Assembly: GCF_023634845.1 (NCBI RefSeq)
Contig: NZ_JAMLJL010000015.1
Location: 1-64,000 of the forward strand
Source of the DNA: Flavobacterium amniphilum
GTDB lineage: Bacteria > Bacteroidota > Bacteroidia > Flavobacteriales > Flavobacteriaceae
Length of the DNA: 64,000 nucleotides
Direction: 5' to 3'
The notes beneath the pieces were generated by a model. The model was not told the DNA's origin. It worked only from the letters and a program-made list of their open reading frames with translations, and made no database searches. Positions 59,589-64,000 of this stretch are shown here, in pieces; position 1 is the stretch's first letter, and the number at the start of each line of letters is the position of its first letter. A program made the position numbers and the translations under genes.

Positions 59589-61784
59589 TTATTTAACTTT
59601 AAACGATAATTTTCTTTTACTTTTTTGTTCTGTTGGTTCACTAACAACCTTTTTGTAATACATCGAGTATATAAAAGTGAGGTCGTTTCCTCTGTTTTTT
59701 TCAAGTGTGGCAAACCTTTGTTTTGGGTCTTGATTCGAGGAACAATGAATTACAGAAGTTGGATTGTGCGCCATCTTGTTACCGCCATACATTGCACCAT
59801 TTTCTTTTACTTGAGATATAAAGCACCAAATTACTTTTGGGTAAGTGGTTCTTAAAAAATTCAGTTGGTCGGCTGTAATTTTTAAATCCGTAACGGAATC
59901 CGCTATAATGACTTTAACTACTTTACAGAAATCCTGTAACTCTTGAAAAGGTTTTTCTAAATAACCTTTTATAGCTATGTATCCTCTTCCTTTCTCGCTT
60001 GTATTTCGGTTAATACTGTCTAGTGTATCTTTACTTTCAATCCCTCCTTGTTCATAATCGATGTAGGCAACTGGCGTTTGTTGTTCTCCAAAAGCATTAG
60101 CAATTTGCATAGCCAACTGAGATTTTGAACTGTGTTTATTTCCTTTAATCAAGATGAGTGCTTTGTGTGGTTGTTGCTTTTGCAAAAACTTGCCAATCTC
60201 TCCTCCCAAAACAAAAACATCTTTAGCCTCTTTTGGTGCGGAATTGGCAGAAACAAAGCCCAATTTCTCTAACTGATTTAAACTTTTATTCCGATCCTTT
60301 GCAAATGTTTTTTCACTTACTCCAGTAGTGGTTTTTCCTGGTACTTTCACAAGTCTTTTTTTCTTTACTTCAGTAGTTTTTTTAGTTTTGGCTTTTGCTC
60401 CCAATCCAACAAATAAATCCAATTGTTCCCCTTGTTTAGTTTTACTTTTGAATTTACTTTTTGGAGTTCTTTTGACTGGAATTTTTACAGCTACTTTTTT
60501 TACTGGCTCTTCCTTTTTTTCCTCTTCCTCTTCTTTTAAACTATCGGAGTTTCTACCTAATATGTAATTGACTGCTTTTTGAGATTGAGCTGAAGCTTTC
60601 AAAAAAAAGCGATTGTCATTTTCCAATTCGCTCACCAAAACAGTATTCCAATTTTTAAGATACTTAGCTGAGTTTTCTTTGGTTTGAAATAAAATTCCAG
60701 ATTCGGAACACATGAAAACTGCTCCGAGTTCTGCAATGAGTTCCTCAAAGGCATAAGGTTTACTTCCAAAAGTTCCAGTCATATCCCTGTTCAATCTTTT
60801 TTTTGCTCCAGTTGAATGGGTCAACTCGTGGAAATAAGTGCAGTAATACGAAGCCTCTTTTTTAAAAGCTTTAATATTTGGCATATTGAGTTTATCGGTT
60901 GAAGGCTGATAATAAGCTCTATCTCCAATAAAAGTGTATGTAGGTGGGTCTTTATAACCATCGATAAGACTTTGAGCCTGCTCAATTGGATTCACATTTT
61001 TATTACCTGTTGCCTCAGGAAATTTTAATCCAGTACAATCATCCGCCCTAAAAACATTGTAATATTTAATTACTGGGATTTTCACTAAATGCGCCTTCAA
61101 ATCTTCTTTGGTTAGTCCGTGAGATTTTACAAACTCGGTAAACTTTGCCTTATCAGTTGTTTTGAATTTTAATGTACCATTATCGTAATTAAAAATCATA
61201 GTGTAATAAATTACTCGTCTTGCTTTACTATCCTTTTTCAATGAAGCTTTAGTTTCCCTGATTTGATTAAAGGTTAAATAGTACGGTTGAATAAACTTTA
61301 TAGGCACTAGATAACCTTTGCCTTCTTCATCAAATTTCACATCGAAATTCAAAAGGAAGTTTGCTCCAGTGTATTCTTTCTTGCTTAGATAATTTTTAGC
61401 TGCACCATCAGAACCCGAACCGACCCAATCTTTTTGCCAAGGTAAATGCCCGACTTTATCAATGGTATTGATAATCAAGTCTGTGATATAACTGTAAATA
61501 TCATCAGGTGAAACTCCATTTAGTCCACCTTCTGAATCCTCTTCAGAAATGTATTCTAGTGTTGGAAGAATGATTTTTTGCTCTGCTCCACTAAGTCCTG
61601 CTGGTTCTATTAATTGCGTTAGTTCAATAGCAAAAAGAGTATCATTATTTTGTTGTAAAACTTTACTAATCCGACTTGCAATAATCGAATGCCTCTGCTT
61701 TTTAGCTCTTGTTAAAAGGGATTTCAAAAAGGAACGTTTTACAGTTTTACCGTTAAGATTATTGAATGATGATATTAAATCCAT
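59589..61784 (-). CDS. ArdC-like zincin fused to a RecA-like P-loop domain
   Basis: This is a 731-residue protein. At about 90-190 an ArdC/DUF1738-type N-terminal region shows PWQKDW and YTGANFLL. At about 310-330 a zincin metalloprotease site HELTHSTGAKKRL (HExxH) appears. A Lys/Pro/Thr-rich linker covers about 420-520. The C-terminal RecA-like domain starts near 545 with a degenerate Walker A, KGNKHSSKSQLA (Gly replaced by Ser), then YIDYEQGG and VIIADS. ArdC proteins protect incoming DNA from restriction and bind single-stranded DNA. The fusion suggests a DNA-entry or replication factor. Confidence 0.8.
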   Translation of the reverse strand: MDLISSFNNLNGKTVKRSFLKSLLTRAKKQRHSIIASRISKVLQQNNDTLFAIELTQLIEPAGLSGAEQKIILPTLEYISEEDSEGGLNGVSPDDIYSYITDLIINTIDKVGHLPWQKDWVGSGSDGAAKNYLSKKEYTGANFLLNFDVKFDEEGKGYLVPIKFIQPYYLTFNQIRETKASLKKDSKARRVIYYTMIFNYDNGTLKFKTTDKAKFTEFVKSHGLTKEDLKAHLVKIPVIKYYNVFRADDCTGLKFPEATGNKNVNPIEQAQSLIDGYKDPPTYTFIGDRAYYQPSTDKLNMPNIKAFKKEASYYCTYFHELTHSTGAKKRLNRDMTGTFGSKPYAFEELIAELGAVFMCSESGILFQTKENSAKYLKNWNTVLVSELENDNRFFLKASAQSQKAVNYILGRNSDSLKEEEEEKKEEPVKKVAVKIPVKRTPKSKFKSKTKQGEQLDLFVGLGAKAKTKKTTEVKKKRLVKVPGKTTTGVSEKTFAKDRNKSLNQLEKLGFVSANSAPKEAKDVFVLGGEIGKFLQKQQPHKALILIKGNKHSSKSQLAMQIANAFGEQQTPVAYIDYEQGGIESKDTLDSINRNTSEKGRGYIAIKGYLEKPFQELQDFCKVVKVIIADSVTDLKITADQLNFLRTTYPKVIWCFISQVKENGAMYGGNKMAHNPTSVIHCSSNQDPKQRFATLEKNRGNDLTFIYSMYYKKVVSEPTEQKSKRKLSFKVK

Positions 61785-61786
61785 GC

Positions 61787-62257
61787 TTACTTTATTATTG
61801 AATATTCTTTGCCTAAAACACCTAAAATCGTTTCGGTTTGAAAGTCATTTACACTTCTTATTTGAGAGAGACTTTGCCAATTGGAGATATTCTCCAATAT
61901 TGGAATTTCAACAATTAGATCCTTCAGTACATGTTTTCCTTTGGCAGGAATGGATAAAAAGGATTTATTGACTGTGATTGTAGCAATTCGCTTGGCTGTT
62001 TTATCTTTGAGTATAATCCGTTTAACAATTGCAATAACTCCATCAGGACTAAAATTATCACCTGTAGGATTGTAGATTGTAACATCCAAATTAAAGCGCA
62101 CTCGTTTGAAATTAATATCAAAGTTTCTAATTCCAGTTGGTAATGCTTTTAGTTTATTCATTGTTTCTTTCCACTTATTGAGTTTGCTCGTGTACCATAA
62201 TGCTCCAATGCCTAAAATTGCACTTGTGATTACGATATGTTTAGCTCTTATGCTCAT
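61787..62257 (-). CDS. Membrane-anchored LEA-like protein
   Basis: This is a 156-residue protein with one N-terminal membrane helix (IVITSAILGIGALWY). Its beta-rich domain resembles LEA-14/water-stress domains (VRFNLDVTIYNPTGDNFSPD, then SFLSIPAKGKHVLKDLIVEI). It overlaps the lipoprotein gene by 4 nt and lies 2 nt before the ArdC-like gene. Its role in the element is unknown. Confidence 0.6.
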   Translation of the reverse strand: MSIRAKHIVITSAILGIGALWYTSKLNKWKETMNKLKALPTGIRNFDINFKRVRFNLDVTIYNPTGDNFSPDGVIAIVKRIILKDKTAKRIATITVNKSFLSIPAKGKHVLKDLIVEIPILENISNWQSLSQIRSVNDFQTETILGVLGKEYSIIK

Positions 62258-62790
62258 AAACTTGTTCTTTTTCTGATTAGGGCAACTATCTTAAATCCGA
62301 TGTAGAGTAATACCAAAATCCCCAATCCCATTAAAAATTTTTTCAATTTTGATAAGGGCTTTTCAACCACCACAGGAATTTTTTTAACCTGGATAATTGT
62401 TTTTACTTTTTCATCTTTAACCGTCGTATTTTCATTTTTGGTTTGAGCGATTTGTGCATAAAACTCCAACTGCTTTTTAAGTTTGTCATAAATGAGTTTA
62501 TAGCTGTTATCTCCTGAATTTTTAGTAGTATTCAACTTGGATAAAATTTCATCTACCTTAGCATTAACCAAACTATCAAAAACTACATTTCCTGTTTGAC
62601 TCTGCACAATCGGAGTAACTAACTTATCATCAATTGCCTGATTAATAATAGTGCTTTTGATACTATCTCTTTTCTGAATTTCATTTTTAAGAAGCGTGTT
62701 TTCTTGCTTTAATTTTTTAGCTGAAGAACAACTTGTAAAAACCATACTGGAAATGATAAACAAGGCGATATAGTGGATTAACTTTTTCAT
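62254..62790 (-). CDS. Coiled-coil lipoprotein with C-terminal membrane helix
   Basis: This 178-residue protein has a lipobox FTSC at Cys20, a long coiled-coil middle, and a C-terminal membrane segment (FLMGLGILVLLYIGFKIVAL). A protein fixed at both ends could bridge two membranes, as unimolecular spanins of phages do. Its neighbours (lysozyme, holin-like protein) fit a lysis module. Confidence 0.65.
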   Translation of the reverse strand: MKKLIHYIALFIISSMVFTSCSSAKKLKQENTLLKNEIQKRDSIKSTIINQAIDDKLVTPIVQSQTGNVVFDSLVNAKVDEILSKLNTTKNSGDNSYKLIYDKLKKQLEFYAQIAQTKNENTTVKDEKVKTIIQVKKIPVVVEKPLSKLKKFLMGLGILVLLYIGFKIVALIRKRTSL

Positions 62791-62921
62791 GGTTTTGATT
62801 TTTTAAAGTAGATTTTTATAACAAAAAATAGTAGTTCCGAAACCTCTATTACCTGAATCAAATCGATTTCGTAATAGACACTGAGGACTCCGATAATTTT
62901 GTCAAAGGTTTTTCTTTTCAT
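62787..62921 (-). CDS. Small ORF overlapping both neighbours
   Basis: This is a 44-residue frame from ATG at 62921 to a TGA that overlaps the lipoprotein ATG (ATGA). It overlaps the end of the 99-residue gene by 20 nt. The product starts MKRKTFDKIIGVLSVYYEID and ends with a hydrophobic LLFFVIKIYF. Tight coupling on both sides suggests it is real. Confidence 0.45.
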   Translation of the reverse strand: MKRKTFDKIIGVLSVYYEIDLIQVIEVSELLFFVIKIYFKKSKP

Positions 62922-63201
62922 TTCCCTTGTTATTCAAACAGCCTGAACATCGTTTTTGATATTCCTGCAATTGTTCTTTAAGGTTTTTAATTTCAATAGT
63001 ATTTTCATCAATAATCCGCTGCATTTCTTCAAACTTCTTATCCGTTACAACTGACATTTTGGTGTAAATTGAATCGATAGCTTCGAGTGCTGAAGCTTCC
63101 GTTTTCTTTAGCTCTGAATTTCTTGACTTCCAAGCGATATAAATCGAAATCAGAGTCGTTGAACCCAAGAAATAGTTGAGTATGGTTTCTATTGGTAACA
63201 T
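62902..63201 (-). CDS. Holin-like small membrane protein
   Basis: This is a 99-residue protein with one N-terminal membrane helix (FLGSTTLISIYIAW), a coiled coil and a CxxC pair (CSGC) near the end. It lies 74 nt behind the lysozyme gene. Size and position fit a holin-like or lysis regulator. The match is by context only. Confidence 0.5.
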   Translation of the reverse strand: MLPIETILNYFLGSTTLISIYIAWKSRNSELKKTEASALEAIDSIYTKMSVVTDKKFEEMQRIIDENTIEIKNLKEQLQEYQKRCSGCLNNKGNEKKNL

Positions 63202-63275
63202 ATTTTATCCTTTATTTAGTTTTAGAACCAAAATCGAGCACCCTAGTAAAAGGGTTGTAGAAGCTATAAACAGGT

Positions 63276-63926
63276 TTACTCTTCGATTTGACCGTTCTCG
63301 GACTCGCTTTTTTTTTTTAATATCCCAAGTGTGTCAATGCCTGTATAATAATTTAGCTGTTTGACCCGCTCAGAAAAATTGGTAAGACCACCGTTGATTT
63401 TCTTAGTAATTGATGTGATATTGTTTGTATCTGCAATTGGATTAAGTTTGAACCTCACACTCCAAAACCACCCTGCAATATCAATTGCAATGTCTGGGCG
63501 TGAAGCCAAATCAGGGTTGGCAACTACATCGACACCAGAATAATCTTTATAGGCTTGATAGTTTGCTCTACCTGTTAATTGAATTAATCCACGTCCTCTA
63601 AATCTCCAACCGTCACCAACTTGAGTATTACCTAAATTTACTTTTCCCCAATTTCCGCCATACACAATGTTAGCGATGGCTTCCTGATTGGCTTTGCGTT
63701 TAGCTGTTCTTCCATAAAAGTTAGCTTGAGCAACTGAAATCTGATTCGTTCCAAAAGTTTTAATTAGTCCAGCAGGAGTGTAATTCAAGTTTTCAGAAAG
63801 TTTTATAAATCCGCCCGTTTCTTCGTGAAGCTGTGCTAAAAAATGCGCAACACGCTTTGGAGTATTAATAGCATACTTTTTAAAAACCTTTAAAAAAGGC
63901 GTACTATTTGATAATAAAAATTCCAT
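63276..63926 (-). CDS. GH19-type lysozyme / endolysin
   Basis: This is a 216-residue protein without a signal peptide. FLAQLHEETGGF (about residues 28-39) holds the catalytic Glu of family 19 chitinase-like lysozymes, and WRFRGRGLIQLTGRANYQ (about 107-124) is the second hallmark. It cuts peptidoglycan. The start overlaps the stop of the preceding partial gene (TAATG). It belongs to the phage-like operon. Confidence 0.85.
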   Translation of the reverse strand: MEFLLSNSTPFLKVFKKYAINTPKRVAHFLAQLHEETGGFIKLSENLNYTPAGLIKTFGTNQISVAQANFYGRTAKRKANQEAIANIVYGGNWGKVNLGNTQVGDGWRFRGRGLIQLTGRANYQAYKDYSGVDVVANPDLASRPDIAIDIAGWFWSVRFKLNPIADTNNITSITKKINGGLTNFSERVKQLNYYTGIDTLGILKKKSESENGQIEE

Positions 63927-64000
63927 TACAATTGTACTTTTTTAGGTTCGACATCGGACTTTTTGTTTAATTTGGATTCTATTTTAGGTTTAGATTCATC
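63926..64000 (-). CDS. 3' end of a Lys/Glu-rich protein gene
   Basis: Only the last 24 codons are in the window, reading DESKPKIESKLNKKSDVEPK and then KVQL before the stop. The stop overlaps the lysozyme start. The product is unknown. Confidence 0.6.
   Translation of the reverse strand, partial: DESKPKIESKLNKKSDVEPKKVQL

Noticed and set aside
63204..63330. Small minus-strand frame with FIASTTLLLGC that looks like a lipoprotein
   Set aside because: No ATG, GTG or TTG start in a usable place, and it overlaps the lysozyme end; not called.

Overview
The window comes from a Bacteroidota bacterium, most likely a Flavobacteriaceae member. The evidence is the AT-rich intergenic DNA, promoters of the TAnnTTTG type, a type IX secretion C-terminal sorting domain, Bacteroidota-style Rhs proteins and a Bacteroidota-type tyrosine recombinase. 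It is dominated by interbacterial toxins, mobile elements and phage defence. I see no complete tRNA, rRNA or CRISPR array.

1-16.6 kb (minus strand) is a polymorphic-toxin locus. A lipoprotein (16628-16032) and a very large Rhs/SpvB-like shell protein (16018-10493) precede the full-length Rhs toxin gene (10470-5959) and its immunity gene. Downstream lie four displaced orphan toxin tips, the last cut by the window edge, and the three complete ones each have an immunity gene. Each tip begins with the same Rhs core tail and is preceded by a terminator hairpin and a 42-bp repeat. Three of the four orphan core tails carry two related 50-nt inserts that break the reading frame.

16.8-23.1 kb (plus strand) is a compact type IV pilus / type II secretion-like operon: pseudopilin, minimal prepilin peptidase, GspE ATPase, GspD secretin, a PilM/PilN-like (GspL-like) protein and a PilO/GspM-like protein. 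No GspF/PilC platform gene is present. 23.1-26.4 kb (minus strand) holds seven small, mostly exported or lipid-anchored proteins of unknown function.

27.1-55.3 kb is an integrated element of about 28.2 kb, bounded by a 19-bp direct repeat that looks like the 3' end of a tRNA-Ser gene. A tyrosine recombinase sits at its left end. A helicase, a helix-turn-helix protein and an iteron-rich putative origin sit at its right end. Its cargo is: a second Rhs locus with a WHH/HNH nuclease tip and a T9SS propeller protein; a Shango-type defence operon with an extra TerB/BRCT gene; a large SF1 helicase; a retron (DUF3800 protein, small hairpin RNA candidate and RT); and a PD-(D/E)xK-like nuclease gene. 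Two families of palindromic repeats (ATTGCAAT and AACTGGTTGCAACCAGTT types) fill the gaps between modules.

55.3 kb to the end appears to be a second element next to the same att site: a HigBA toxin-antitoxin pair, a single-gene helicase-nuclease fusion, and a phage-like minus-strand operon (GH19 lysozyme, small membrane proteins, coiled-coil lipoprotein, LEA-like protein, ArdC-like zincin/P-loop fusion, tiny basic protein). It runs off the right edge.
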